Assembly (NCBI GenBank): GCA_018267365.1
Contig: JAFDYQ010000007.1
Location: forward strand, 62,001 to 126,000
Length of the DNA: 64,000 bases
DNA from: Bacteroidota bacterium
GTDB taxonomy: Bacteria > Bacteroidota > Bacteroidia > Chitinophagales > LD1
Direction of reading: 5' to 3'
Part shown: one piece after another, positions 42,329 through 50,580 of the stretch
How the letters are laid out: every line of letters starts with the position of its first letter
How positions within the stretch are numbered: position 1 is the first letter of the stretch
Position numbers and translations under genes: made by a program
Notes under the pieces: generated by a model
What the model was told of the DNA's origin: nothing
The model's input: only the letters and a program-made list of their open reading frames with translations
The model's database searches: none

Positions 42329-44823
42329 TATGCTGATTTATATAGTTCACCTTCTAATTCTTTAACTGCTGCCAGGTACTTATCCTTGCTACCAAAGCTG
42401 CTAACTATCTCTACAGGAGAGCCAAACTGATCTGGGAATGGTTTAACCTTTAAAACTTCCATGCTCTCTATATTCTCTATTCCTTCATCAGCGTACTTGT
42501 CTAAGAGTGTTTCTAAAACCTTTCTAGCCTTCTCTCCATATTTAGTGAAGTAGTCCCGCTTCTTGACATTATCAGCTCTTTCCTTCCTAGTTAAAGGCTT
42601 TTGCTCATAAGCTACGTGACATATTAGGTCAAACAAGTCTACCTCTCTGTCTACTGCTTCCAGTAGTGCATCTACAAGTATACCCTGCTCCTCTAACTCT
42701 CTAATAATGGCTTCCTTCTTGTCTGTCTTATTCCAAGTGTTGAGGAAATCACTCAAGGTTTTATACTTACCTGTTATAATCTCCTTAGTATGATCTCTAA
42801 GGCTACCAGTTATAGGCTTACCGGCATTGTCAAAGTACATCTCCCTACTGATTAGGACGCTCACATCTATACCATTGACATAAACTTTCTCTCTCTTTTC
42901 ATTCTTCTTATTACCTAAAACCAAGCCTTTCACTTCGAAATCAGGATGAAGTTTCTTGGCTTCCTCCATGATCTTGTCAAAAGCTTTTTGGATATCCTCA
43001 GGCATTTGCTCTGTAGATATAGTGTCCATGTTCTCAGTTTCCTCCTCGTCTATTATATTATTAAGGTTGGTATTCTGATTGACAGGCTTAACCCTGATAG
43101 GGTCTCCATCAAAAGCTTTATCTGCAAACAAGTCTGTAGCATTTCTAAAGTCCAGAATAGTAAAGTAAAGCTTACCATACTCCTCTGCTATTCTAGTTCC
43201 TCTTCCTATGATTTGCTTGAACTTGGTTATTGACTTGATCTCACTATCAAGTACTATAACCTTACAGGTCTGAGCATCTACGCCGGTAGTCATTAGCTCT
43301 GAGGTAGTTGCTATGACAGGGTAATCTTCTTCTGGGTTTATGAAGTTATCCAGCTCCTTTTTGCCTTCTTCATTATCCCCTGTGATCTGCATCACATATT
43401 TATAGTTAGCTGCTGATAAGTCAGCATTTTCATTCCTCAGTAGTGAGGTCATACTTTCTGCATGCTCAATGTCCGTAGCAAAGTAGATGGTCTTTGCGAA
43501 TCTGTCATATCCCTTAAGGAACTCTGACACCTTTCTAGCTACAAGATTTCTTCTTTCTTCTACTACTATATTCCTGTCAAAGTCTTTTCTATTGTATATT
43601 CTGTCTTCTACTTCATTTCCATTTTTATCTAAGTAACCTTTAGGCGGCCTCCAACCCTCAAGGTCTATATCCAAGCTAAAACGTATAACCCTATATGGAG
43701 CTAAGAACCCATCGTCTATTCCTTGCCTCAGGGAATAGGTATAGAGAGCGTTATTGAAGTATTCTGAGTTACTGATTTCTTCTGTCTCCTTAGGAGTGGC
43801 TGTAAGACCTATATGTGTAGCCTTATTGAAATAAGTAAGTATCTCTCTCCAAGCACTATCTTCTTTAGCGCTGCCTCTATGACACTCATCAATAATGATA
43901 AGATCGAAGAAGTCAGGAGAGAAGTCCTTGTAGGCATCTTCCATGCCAGGATCGCTGTTACTTAGTCCCTGATATAGACCTAGGAATATCTCATAGGCTT
44001 TGTCAGAACTATCTATGCCCCGTTTAGTGGTGGCTACTAATTCCTCTTTGCCATTTTTATTGATTACCACTTTCTTTTTGATAATGGTCATCTTGTCTTT
44101 AAAGTGCTTAAAGTCGTTTCTTCTAGTCTGATCTATCAGTGCTGTCCTGTCAGCTAAGAATAGTATACGTTTCTTAGCACCTGCCTTCCATAACCTGTAG
44201 GCTATCTGAAAAGCAGTGTAGGTTTTCCCTGTGCCTGTAGCCATAACCAGTAGTATCCTATCCTCTCCCTTAGCTATTGCTTCCAAAGTCCTATTGATAG
44301 CTATTTGCTGATAGTACCTAGGTTCTCGACCTGAGCCATCAATGTAATAGTCTTGTGCAACAATTTGGGCTTTATCTTCTGAGTTAATCCCTTTATAGGC
44401 TAGGTACTTTTGCCACAGGTGTTCAGGACTAGGGAAATCCTCTAGGGGGATACTCGTTTCTAGACCTGTGTTGATAGCTGTCTTATCATGAAAAAGAAAT
44501 CCATCGCCATTAGTACTAAACACGAACGGTATATCAAGAATGATAGCATACTCCAAACCCTGCTGCATACCTGCTCCAATGCTATGGGAATTGTCTTTTA
44601 CCTCAATGATTGCAAGTGGTATGTTAGGCTTGTAGTAAAGGATATAGTCCGCGCGTTTCCTTGTACCTCTCGTCGTTAGGCGTCCTTTCACATAGATACG
44701 ACCATCAGTGAATGAGACCTCCTCTTTGAAATGGGTATGTCGTCCCCACCCTGATTCTTCAATAGCAGGGGTGATAAACTTCGTACAGATGTCCCGTTCT
44801 GATAGTGCCTTCTTATCATTCAT
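42328..44823 (-). CDS. hsdR: Type I restriction endonuclease subunit HsdR
   Basis: The product has 831 residues. An N-terminal nuclease domain has RADYILYYKPNIPLAIIEVKD (D...ExK, about residues 57-77). A superfamily 2 helicase motor follows, with Walker A MATGTGKTYT (about 196), DECHRG box II (about 311), LTATPKE (box III) and TTGVDAQTCK (box V), and a C-terminal helical assembly domain. It translocates and cuts DNA unmethylated at HsdS sites. It heads the defence run. Confidence 0.95.
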   Translation of the reverse strand: MNDKKALSERDICTKFITPAIEESGWGRHTHFKEEVSFTDGRIYVKGRLTTRGTRKRADYILYYKPNIPLAIIEVKDNSHSIGAGMQQGLEYAIILDIPFVFSTNGDGFLFHDKTAINTGLETSIPLEDFPSPEHLWQKYLAYKGINSEDKAQIVAQDYYIDGSGREPRYYQQIAINRTLEAIAKGEDRILLVMATGTGKTYTAFQIAYRLWKAGAKKRILFLADRTALIDQTRRNDFKHFKDKMTIIKKKVVINKNGKEELVATTKRGIDSSDKAYEIFLGLYQGLSNSDPGMEDAYKDFSPDFFDLIIIDECHRGSAKEDSAWREILTYFNKATHIGLTATPKETEEISNSEYFNNALYTYSLRQGIDDGFLAPYRVIRFSLDIDLEGWRPPKGYLDKNGNEVEDRIYNRKDFDRNIVVEERRNLVARKVSEFLKGYDRFAKTIYFATDIEHAESMTSLLRNENADLSAANYKYVMQITGDNEEGKKELDNFINPEEDYPVIATTSELMTTGVDAQTCKVIVLDSEIKSITKFKQIIGRGTRIAEEYGKLYFTILDFRNATDLFADKAFDGDPIRVKPVNQNTNLNNIIDEEETENMDTISTEQMPEDIQKAFDKIMEEAKKLHPDFEVKGLVLGNKKNEKREKVYVNGIDVSVLISREMYFDNAGKPITGSLRDHTKEIITGKYKTLSDFLNTWNKTDKKEAIIRELEEQGILVDALLEAVDREVDLFDLICHVAYEQKPLTRKERADNVKKRDYFTKYGEKARKVLETLLDKYADEGIENIESMEVLKVKPFPDQFGSPVEIVSSFGSKDKYLAAVKELEGELYKSA

Positions 44824-44941
44824 TCACTGCCAAAATACACTTTATGGATATATGTGAGGACAAAATTTGGCATTAGCTACCTCTATAGTGTATTGGCATA
44901 CCCTAAAAGAGGTATAAAATGGCATCAATATGTCAAGGAAA

Positions 44942-44962
44942 TGGCAGGTTGCTAGCCTGCCA
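44942..44962 (-). terminator. Hairpin after the DUF3987 gene
   Basis: TGGCAGG and CCTGCCA pair around TTGCTAG, followed on the minus strand by a short U-rich stretch (TTTCC). It lies between the DUF3987 stop (44994) and the hsdR start (44823) and probably separates the two transcripts. Confidence 0.5.
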
Positions 44963-44993
44963 CTCTTAATTAAAACAGCCGAATGGAAACGAT

Positions 44994-46673
44994 TTATAGT
45001 TGGGGTGTCTCTTGCCCTATCATTTTGACAAAAAGGCCAGGCTTTCCAGTAGGGGATTCAAGAAATTTACTTTGAACCAAATCCTTTAAGTAATTGTCAA
45101 CTGTTCTTGAGCTTAGACCTAACTCTTGGCCTATGGTAACGGCTTCTTTACGTCTAAATCTTATACTTGCTGGAGGCAAGGCATCTAGAAATGCTTTATG
45201 TTTTGTCTCTTTTTTAGCTGTTGACTTAGGTAACTGTCTTAGGATTGTATAGAAATGCTCTTTTAGTATCTGGCATATTTCTATAGCAGTATTGAAGTCA
45301 GTATTTTCGCAAACTATGTCAGCGTTGAAATTTTGGCTTTCAGCAATTCGGAGTATTGATAGGGTCATAGCAATACGATACAATATAAGCCCTAACCTTA
45401 TTGCACTGGCCTTTGCATCTTCCCCTAACAAGATATAGCTTTCCTTTAGCCATGCGCTGCAAACCTCGTCAAGCATCGTCATCTGCTCTAGGGATAAGCT
45501 GAATTTGATAGGAGACTGGTTTATGCTGTCTGCAACATTGGCAATTTTTTCAGCGAGGAGATCAAAGTAGTCTGTCAAGTTCTCACCGTTTTTTGGGAAG
45601 GCTGATTTCCATTCGATGACACCGTTGAAAGTGTAGAAACCAAACCTACTAAACAAACCATCTGATACACTGCGTATGATACCACTTACCTGAGATGGTG
45701 TGCCAGAAAGTGCAACAGATAGTCTTGGGTTTTCAACCTCTTTAAACTCAGAACCTCCTTTACGACTATATGCTATTGGTTCATGTTGGAAAGACTTTCT
45801 TAGCTTATCAGAATAGCCTCCCCAATCTTGCTTGAGACTACCTGCTAAGGTATCAGCTTCAGTTTCCACCAATATCCCGTTTCCACCATTAGAGTACAAG
45901 TGATCGATCAATCTTGTTGAGCTAATGTCAGCTGGTATAAAGAGCACTTTTGACTGTGGCTCAACCGGTGGCACTACTGAAGCCATATCAAAAGTGTCCT
46001 TTTCGGACTTCTTTTCTAAGCTTTTGTACGCTTTCAAGTCTATGTTATACCTCAATCGTAAATTCTTACTCTCTTCAACTAACTTATTATGTATTCTGCT
46101 TCCTAGTTGTTTGGCAAACACCATAACACCTTTACCGCTTGCCGCCGGAGCTACTACAAAGCTGAACAAGTTAGAGTAAACTTTCCTCTGTCCATACTCG
46201 CCTGTCACCATAGGGAAACAACCACTCAGTACTGTAAGAGCACTTAAAAGATAAACATCTCGTTCTCGCGGATTATCAAATTTTCTAGCGCTCTCTTTTA
46301 AGATTTCAGGAAGTTGGGCATATATATGATGGGGAAAGCAAGGTGTGTATGATAAAGCGTCTTTAACCTCCGGCTCTAAAGTGTCGTTTGCAAAGTTTGC
46401 AACTTTGCGATCTTTAGATGGTGGCACATCCTGCTCTATCTGTTCTTGAACATTATCTATTGTATCTGATGCCTTTTCGCCCACCTCGACAGTTGTGACA
46501 TTCGCCGACTCAGTGGTGTCTTTTATGACAGCCTCATTCATTATAGTTATGTTATTGCCCGACTCCTCATTAGGTGTTTCATCCACCTTAACAGATGTTT
46601 GTAGGAGTGTGGCCTCTACCGTAGGTACTTTAACCACTTCCTGGCTCGGTGTGATTTCGTTATTACTCTCCAT
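44994..46673 (-). CDS. DUF3987-domain protein (primase/helicase-like)
   Basis: The product has about 559 residues. A Thr/Val/Glu-rich N-terminal linker (about 1-110) leads to the DUF3987 core with FVVAPAASGKGVMVF (a P-loop-like segment near residue 175), LVETEADTLAGSLKQDW and LSVALSGTPSQV, and a C-terminal winged helix (RRKEAVTIGQELGLSSRTVDNYLK). DUF3987 proteins are replication-type ATPases of phages and integrative elements. The start at 46673 (MESNNEI) is preferred because the extra ten codons upstream overlap the HTH gene. Confidence 0.8.
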   Translation of the reverse strand: MESNNEITPSQEVVKVPTVEATLLQTSVKVDETPNEESGNNITIMNEAVIKDTTESANVTTVEVGEKASDTIDNVQEQIEQDVPPSKDRKVANFANDTLEPEVKDALSYTPCFPHHIYAQLPEILKESARKFDNPRERDVYLLSALTVLSGCFPMVTGEYGQRKVYSNLFSFVVAPAASGKGVMVFAKQLGSRIHNKLVEESKNLRLRYNIDLKAYKSLEKKSEKDTFDMASVVPPVEPQSKVLFIPADISSTRLIDHLYSNGGNGILVETEADTLAGSLKQDWGGYSDKLRKSFQHEPIAYSRKGGSEFKEVENPRLSVALSGTPSQVSGIIRSVSDGLFSRFGFYTFNGVIEWKSAFPKNGENLTDYFDLLAEKIANVADSINQSPIKFSLSLEQMTMLDEVCSAWLKESYILLGEDAKASAIRLGLILYRIAMTLSILRIAESQNFNADIVCENTDFNTAIEICQILKEHFYTILRQLPKSTAKKETKHKAFLDALPPASIRFRRKEAVTIGQELGLSSRTVDNYLKDLVQSKFLESPTGKPGLFVKMIGQETPQL

Positions 46674-46962
46674 GACCCATCTCCTTTTCTGGCAAAGAGC
46701 CATTCTTGTTTTGTTGAAGTACCTTCATCACATCTTTGTACTGGTAAAATATAGTTCCCCCCACCTTAGAGAATGGTAGCGTACCATTAATACGGAGTGT
46801 TTGCAAAGTGCCATGCGAGATTCCAAGCATCTTTCGCACATCTGCTGATTTTAGAACCTCCTTCTTCCCAGAGCCGGACACTTCTAATGCTGATCTGATC
46901 TCTTGGATAATATCTGTTTTCAAGTTCTCGAGGTCTTGCCTCGTCAATATTTCTACTGCCAT
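46663..46962 (-). CDS. MerR/excisionase-type helix-turn-helix protein
   Basis: The product has 99 residues. A helix-turn-helix DNA-binding domain (HTH_17/excisionase type) covers about residues 38-90 (LKSADVRKMLGISHGTLQTLR, FSKVGGTIFYQYKDVMKVL). Such small proteins bind near attachment sites as excisionases or regulate mobility genes. It overlaps the DUF3987 start by 11 bp. A 9-bp inverted repeat (47065-47096) lies upstream. Confidence 0.85.
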   Translation of the reverse strand: MAVEILTRQDLENLKTDIIQEIRSALEVSGSGKKEVLKSADVRKMLGISHGTLQTLRINGTLPFSKVGGTIFYQYKDVMKVLQQNKNGSLPEKEMGHGE

Positions 46963-47064
46963 TTGATTTGATTTAATCTGTTTGAAAAATTTTGACTAAC
47001 AGATCGTAGCAGTGCACTACTCGATCCTCGGAGGCAAAGATGAGTTGGTCTATACGACCTTTTT

Positions 47065-47096
47065 AGTTGTACAGGTTGTAGAAGGGTTGTACAACT
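47065..47096. promoter_or_regulatory. Inverted and direct GTTGTACA repeats before the HTH gene
   Basis: AGTTGTACA (47065-47073) and TGTACAACT (47088-47096) form a perfect 9-bp inverted repeat, with a further GTTGTA between (47075-47080). It lies upstream of a -7-like CATCTTTG (minus strand, 47035-47042). It is a likely operator for the HTH or RteC-like protein. Confidence 0.5.
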
Positions 47097-47123
47097 ATTA
47101 CTAAAAGCTTAAATTTTAAGGTA

Positions 47124-47816
47124 TTAGCGAAGTATTTTAGCTCTATACTTCCGAATTGAGTCCAGCATGTTTTCCATGCTCTGCTCCATATTGTCTAAAG
47201 GGATAGGCTGGAAAGTACTTAGTTTGTTATAAAAATTGTCCGGGACAAATTGATCTTTGTCTTTTGAGGAGAAAGTATCTGCCACCAAGCGGGCAAAGGC
47301 TTTTTTGTTTGCAACCTTGATAATCTTATTATCGATTAACGCAGAAAACAAAATACCCATCTCATCCACTGTCAATTCTAATTTGATCTTTTCTCTAACT
47401 AAACTAGGTCTATCAGATACTTTAAGTGCAACTTCTTGCATAGCTTTTTCAAGCTCTACTTCAAATCTTTGGACTTCTACTTTCAACTGAGAGATAAAAG
47501 TAATCTCCGATTCTTCAATTTCAGCTTGTGTACATTCCCGGACTATTTGCCCTTCTAGTTCATCAAATTGTACATCGTGAGTAGGTGGGCAATAAGATTG
47601 GCTTAATTCTCGATCCATACCCTTAATGATTTTGATTGTATCTATCGCCAAACTCAGAAAATGTAATGCTTCTTCTCTCTGAACGTAATAAAGCTCTATT
47701 CTTAACTGATCGATTATCCAAATACCATTATCAAGTATTGACTTCGCTTTACCATTTTTAATTTCAAATAGCCTTTCATTTAGCGGCCTGAATATCTCTT
47801 CTGTAGTTTTGCCCAT
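47124..47816 (-). CDS. RteC-like regulator of the mobile element
   Basis: The product has 230 residues. A helical N-terminal part rich in Glu and Lys is followed by a C-terminal domain (about 150-205; LELTVDEMGILFSALIDNKIIKV and RLVADTFSSKDKDQF) in the style of RteC, the regulator of excision in Bacteroides CTnDOT-type elements. Similarity is only partial, so the call is tentative. It lies 34 bp after the integrase gene, in the same direction. Confidence 0.6.
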   Translation of the reverse strand: MGKTTEEIFRPLNERLFEIKNGKAKSILDNGIWIIDQLRIELYYVQREEALHFLSLAIDTIKIIKGMDRELSQSYCPPTHDVQFDELEGQIVRECTQAEIEESEITFISQLKVEVQRFEVELEKAMQEVALKVSDRPSLVREKIKLELTVDEMGILFSALIDNKIIKVANKKAFARLVADTFSSKDKDQFVPDNFYNKLSTFQPIPLDNMEQSMENMLDSIRKYRAKILR

Positions 47817-47850
47817 GTAGATATATTTCTAACTCAATATAGAGAAAAAA

Positions 47851-49086
47851 TTATACTGCTTTTGTCTCTAGTCTTTTCTCTAAGTCAGTCATATCATTAG
47901 CTACTTTCGTATTAACGATCTTTCCATACACCTGAGTAGTTCGCATACTCTTGTGACCTAGAATTTTACTTAAGGTTTCCATTGGCATACCATTGGCAAG
48001 AGTAACTGTAGTCGAAAATGTGTGGCGCGCCATGTGCATAGTGAGGTCTTTCTTTACATCACATAAATCTGCTACGTCTTTCAAATAGGCATTTAACTTC
48101 TGGTTACTTCTCATAGGAAGTAGACTACCTGTATAAATACAGTCAGGATGTGACTGGTATTTTTCCAAAATGGCTAATGCTTTTGGGAGCAAAGGAATGT
48201 CACTTACACTATCTGTTTTTTGGCGGCGTGTAAAAATCCACTTCTTGCCATCAATGCCAAGCTTTATATTTTCCTTAGTAAGTGCCGCAACGTCAACATA
48301 TGCTAGTCCGGTATAGCAACAGAATACAAAAATGTCTCGTACCTCAGCCAACCGTTTTATAGAGAAGTGTTTGGTTTCAATAGCGGCTAGCTCCTCTGCA
48401 TCCAGATATGTGCGCTTTGATTCTTCTAACTTTGCCTTGTATTTCATAAAGGGGTCTCTATCGAGCCATTCATTTGCCACTGCTATATTCACAATCTTTC
48501 TCAGGTTCCGGATATACTTCTGGGTAGTATTATGGTTGCACTGACCTTCCTTTTTGGTTTTGAAGTAATGCTCCAGGTCTGTGATGAACTTGTAATTGAG
48601 ATCAGATAGCCGGATGTCCCTTACCTTGTATACCACTCTCAAGAAGTCTTTGATGTGTTCGATGGTTGTATCATAGCGTGTCACTGTGGCCTTGGCAAAC
48701 TCGCTGCCCTCCTTTTGCTTCATCTCGGCGTTATGCTGTTCGAATACCTCTAACAATGTATGCTTGTGGCTGTCGATGCCTAAGAAAGCGTTCTTTAGTG
48801 TCTCAGCGGTGATTGTTTTGTCTCGTTCAAGCATATCACCCTGATGTTCAAGAATCGATTTCTTTACTATGTCCAAGTGCCTATTTAGTTTCTTGATGTC
48901 GTCACTAGTGCCCTTTGCCTTCCCTGCAAGTGCATTCCAGCGCTCTTCAGCTATGTAGCGATTAACACTAGCCGCTGAGCGTTTACCATCTACTGTTATA
49001 CGCACGTATATAGGAACTTCACCATTTTTATTAGGCTTGTCTTTCCTCAGGTAGAAAAGAATGCCCATGCTTTTATTTTTTATCAT
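47851..49086 (-). CDS. int: Tyrosine recombinase (Bacteroidetes-type integrase)
   Basis: The product has about 411 residues. An Arm-DNA-binding domain (FYLRKDKPNKNGEVPIYVRI), a SAM-like core-binding domain and a catalytic domain are present. The catalytic domain has KKWIFTRRQK (beta-hairpin Lys), HMARHTFS (HxxR), LGHKSMRTTQVYGKI (His and nucleophile Tyr). The position of the first catalytic Arg (usually TGLR) reads TGLAYVD, as in IntDOT-like enzymes. Its place just inside the ssrA copy fits an ssrA-targeting integrase. The start may be 49086 or 49068; an upstream ATG at 49110 is less likely because a GGTTACC repeat lies there. Confidence 0.92.
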   Translation of the reverse strand: MIKNKSMGILFYLRKDKPNKNGEVPIYVRITVDGKRSAASVNRYIAEERWNALAGKAKGTSDDIKKLNRHLDIVKKSILEHQGDMLERDKTITAETLKNAFLGIDSHKHTLLEVFEQHNAEMKQKEGSEFAKATVTRYDTTIEHIKDFLRVVYKVRDIRLSDLNYKFITDLEHYFKTKKEGQCNHNTTQKYIRNLRKIVNIAVANEWLDRDPFMKYKAKLEESKRTYLDAEELAAIETKHFSIKRLAEVRDIFVFCCYTGLAYVDVAALTKENIKLGIDGKKWIFTRRQKTDSVSDIPLLPKALAILEKYQSHPDCIYTGSLLPMRSNQKLNAYLKDVADLCDVKKDLTMHMARHTFSTTVTLANGMPMETLSKILGHKSMRTTQVYGKIVNTKVANDMTDLEKRLETKAV

Positions 49087-49088
49087 TT

Positions 49089-49246
49089 GGTTACCTGTTT
49101 TATGCCACAAAAATAAACTGTTTTTTTGTAGTGGTTAGTGAAGGAATTGAAAAGTAATTTGTCTTTGTAAGGCTTACTATCATTACGTTTTATGGGTTTT
49201 AGGTTACCTGTTTCCATTTTTTAAAAGGTAGCCTTATAGGTAACCT
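49089..49246. repeat. GGTAACC-type repeats, putative integrase arm sites (right)
   Basis: GGTTACCTGTTT occurs at 49089-49100 and 49202-49213; AGGTAGCCT at 49226-49234 and AGGTAACCT at 49238-49246 start 12 bp apart. Two are inverted relative to the other two. They match the repeats at the left end of the island in sequence and in the 12-bp pairing. One copy overlaps the 5' end of int, which could link binding to autoregulation. Confidence 0.6.
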
Positions 49247-49290
49247 AAACTTTGAAAAAAAATGAATTATTTTGAACTGTCCAAAAATGA

Positions 49291-49324
49291 AAAACCCGTA
49301 CAATCCTAATGACTGTGCGGGTTT
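49291..49324 (-). terminator. Terminator of ssrA supplied by the island
   Basis: AAACCCGTACA and TGTGCGGGTTT form an 11-bp stem with one G-T pair, followed on the minus strand by TTTTTCATTTTT. It lies 24 bp after the tmRNA end and replaces the original terminator displaced to 18203-18235. Confidence 0.8.
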
Positions 49325-49345
49325 GGTGAGATTTGGATTTCTCCA

Positions 49346-49359
49346 AGTGGAGCAGGTGG
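49346..49359. other. Island attachment site, right copy inside ssrA
   Basis: AGTGGAGCAGGTGG forms the 3' acceptor end of the tmRNA gene and is repeated exactly at 18248-18261. Confidence 0.85.
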
Positions 49360-49716
49360 GAGTTGAACCCACGTCCGGACAAGTGACAGATAGACTATCT
49401 ACGGTGCGTAGTCACTTGTTGATTTTAATGAGACGGCAGGTCAAGTGACCCACCAACCGGCTCCTTACATCTGTCATTCATAGCGGGTGCAGTAGATGAA
49501 GCTACAGCCCGTACGTTACCAGAGTTTGAGTGCCAGCGCGCTGTGTATGGTACCTCAAGCGCGGGGCACATGGTGGCTAATCAGTATATGATTAGGCAGC
49601 CATAGCGAAAGAATTCTCGCCAATTAAAAGTGTTCGCATCATGGATTAAAGAGGTATGATACACCCTCTGCACGCCGGTCTACCTCTCAGGCCTCCCGTC
49701 AATACCTGGCTGCCCC
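49348..49716 (-). ncRNA. ssrA: tmRNA (transfer-messenger RNA)
   Basis: The 369-nt gene starts GGGGCAGCCAGGTATTGACG and ends with the T-arm GTGGGTTCAACTCCCAC and CTGCTCCA. The first seven bases pair with CTGCTCC near the end, giving the tRNA-like acceptor; the CCA is not encoded. The tag frame (minus strand 49621-49592) reads GENSFAMAA followed by TAA, with the typical C-terminal AA. It frees ribosomes stalled on broken mRNAs and tags the products for degradation. Its 3' end is the integration site of the island and is restored intact by it. Confidence 0.96.
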
Positions 49717-49734
49717 TGAGATAAAATAACACTG

Positions 49735-49742
49735 CAAAGATA
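49735..49742 (-). promoter_or_regulatory. -7 promoter element of ssrA
   Basis: TATCTTTG on the minus strand fully matches TAnnTTTG and lies 18 bp before the mature 5' end of tmRNA, which leaves a short precursor. Confidence 0.5.
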
Positions 49743-49842
49743 GCAAATAGTGCGCCATCCAGGGCGTCCTCTTCTATAGCTGTCACATCGTCAGGCGGGA
49801 GTCTCGGTACTTATTTCCTTATCTACCTCAAAATCCCGTTCT

Positions 49843-50580
49843 TTGCCGCCCACGATGGCCAAAACAGTCACACCATATAATAGTGAGGAGAGCAAGAAGC
49901 AGCAGGTGGAGCAGATGTTTGACAATATCGCGCCTACTTATGACTTTCTCAATCACTTCCTCTCTGCCGGTATAGACCGTACATGGAGAAAGAAAGCCGT
50001 GGATTCTATCGCCACTATCCGTCCACAGGTGATCCTGGATCTTGCTACCGGCACAGGCGATTTTGCCGTAGAGAGCCTGCGGCTCAAGCCTGCACAGGTG
50101 ATAGGTGGTGACATCTCTGACCAGATGATGAATGTAGGCCGTGAAAAGGCACAGAAACTCCAAGTGGCTGAGGTGCTGACCTTCCAGCGCGTAGACTCCG
50201 AGAATATGCCCTTTGAGGACAATAAGTTTGACGCCATCACCGTTGGGTTTGGAGTGAGAAACTTTGAGCATCTGGAGCAGGGGCTCCGCGAGATGTACCG
50301 TGTGCTCAGGCCGGGTGGCCGGGTGGCCATACTGGAGGTGGCCCAGCCGGAGCATTTTCCCATGCGCCAGTTGTATCATATCTATTTTCATTTTATCTTG
50401 CCTCTGGTAGGCAGGTTATTCTCAAAGGATGTCCGCGCCTACACCTACCTGCCGGAGTCGGTGAGTGTATTTCCGCAGGGAGGTGATTTTGCTGCCATAT
50501 TGCAGAGAGTAGGATTCAAAAATGCCGTTTACCGTCCGCTCACATTCGGTATATGCGCTTTCTATACATGCGAAAAGTAA
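49843..50580 (+). CDS. ubiE: Demethylmenaquinone methyltransferase UbiE/MenG
   Basis: The product has 245 residues, the normal length. SAM-binding motif I is ILDLATGTGDFAVE (about residue 64). The family signatures YDFLNHFLSAGIDRTWR and RPGGRVAILEVAQPEHFPMR are present. It methylates demethylmenaquinone to menaquinone, the quinone that feeds the respiratory chain in this phylum. It overlaps the porT start by 13 bp, a conserved pair in Bacteroidota. Confidence 0.95.
   Translation: MPPTMAKTVTPYNSEESKKQQVEQMFDNIAPTYDFLNHFLSAGIDRTWRKKAVDSIATIRPQVILDLATGTGDFAVESLRLKPAQVIGGDISDQMMNVGREKAQKLQVAEVLTFQRVDSENMPFEDNKFDAITVGFGVRNFEHLEQGLREMYRVLRPGGRVAILEVAQPEHFPMRQLYHIYFHFILPLVGRLFSKDVRAYTYLPESVSVFPQGGDFAAILQRVGFKNAVYRPLTFGICAFYTCEK

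Larger units (their letters stand above)
18248..49359. mobile_element. 31-kb genomic island integrated in the 3' end of ssrA
   Basis: The element is bounded by a 14-bp direct repeat (18248-18261 and 49346-49359), which is the last part of the tmRNA gene. A tyrosine recombinase gene lies just inside the ssrA side, and GGTAACC-type repeats lie inside both ends. The left part carries denitrification genes, the right part restriction systems and mobility genes. Base composition is visibly more AT-rich than the flanks. No relaxase, coupling protein or type IV secretion gene is seen, so it is not self-transmissible by known means. Confidence 0.88.

Noticed and set aside
18248-49359. Self-transmissible conjugative element
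   Set aside because: No relaxase, coupling protein or Tra-type genes are recognisable in the island, so integrative island is the safer term.
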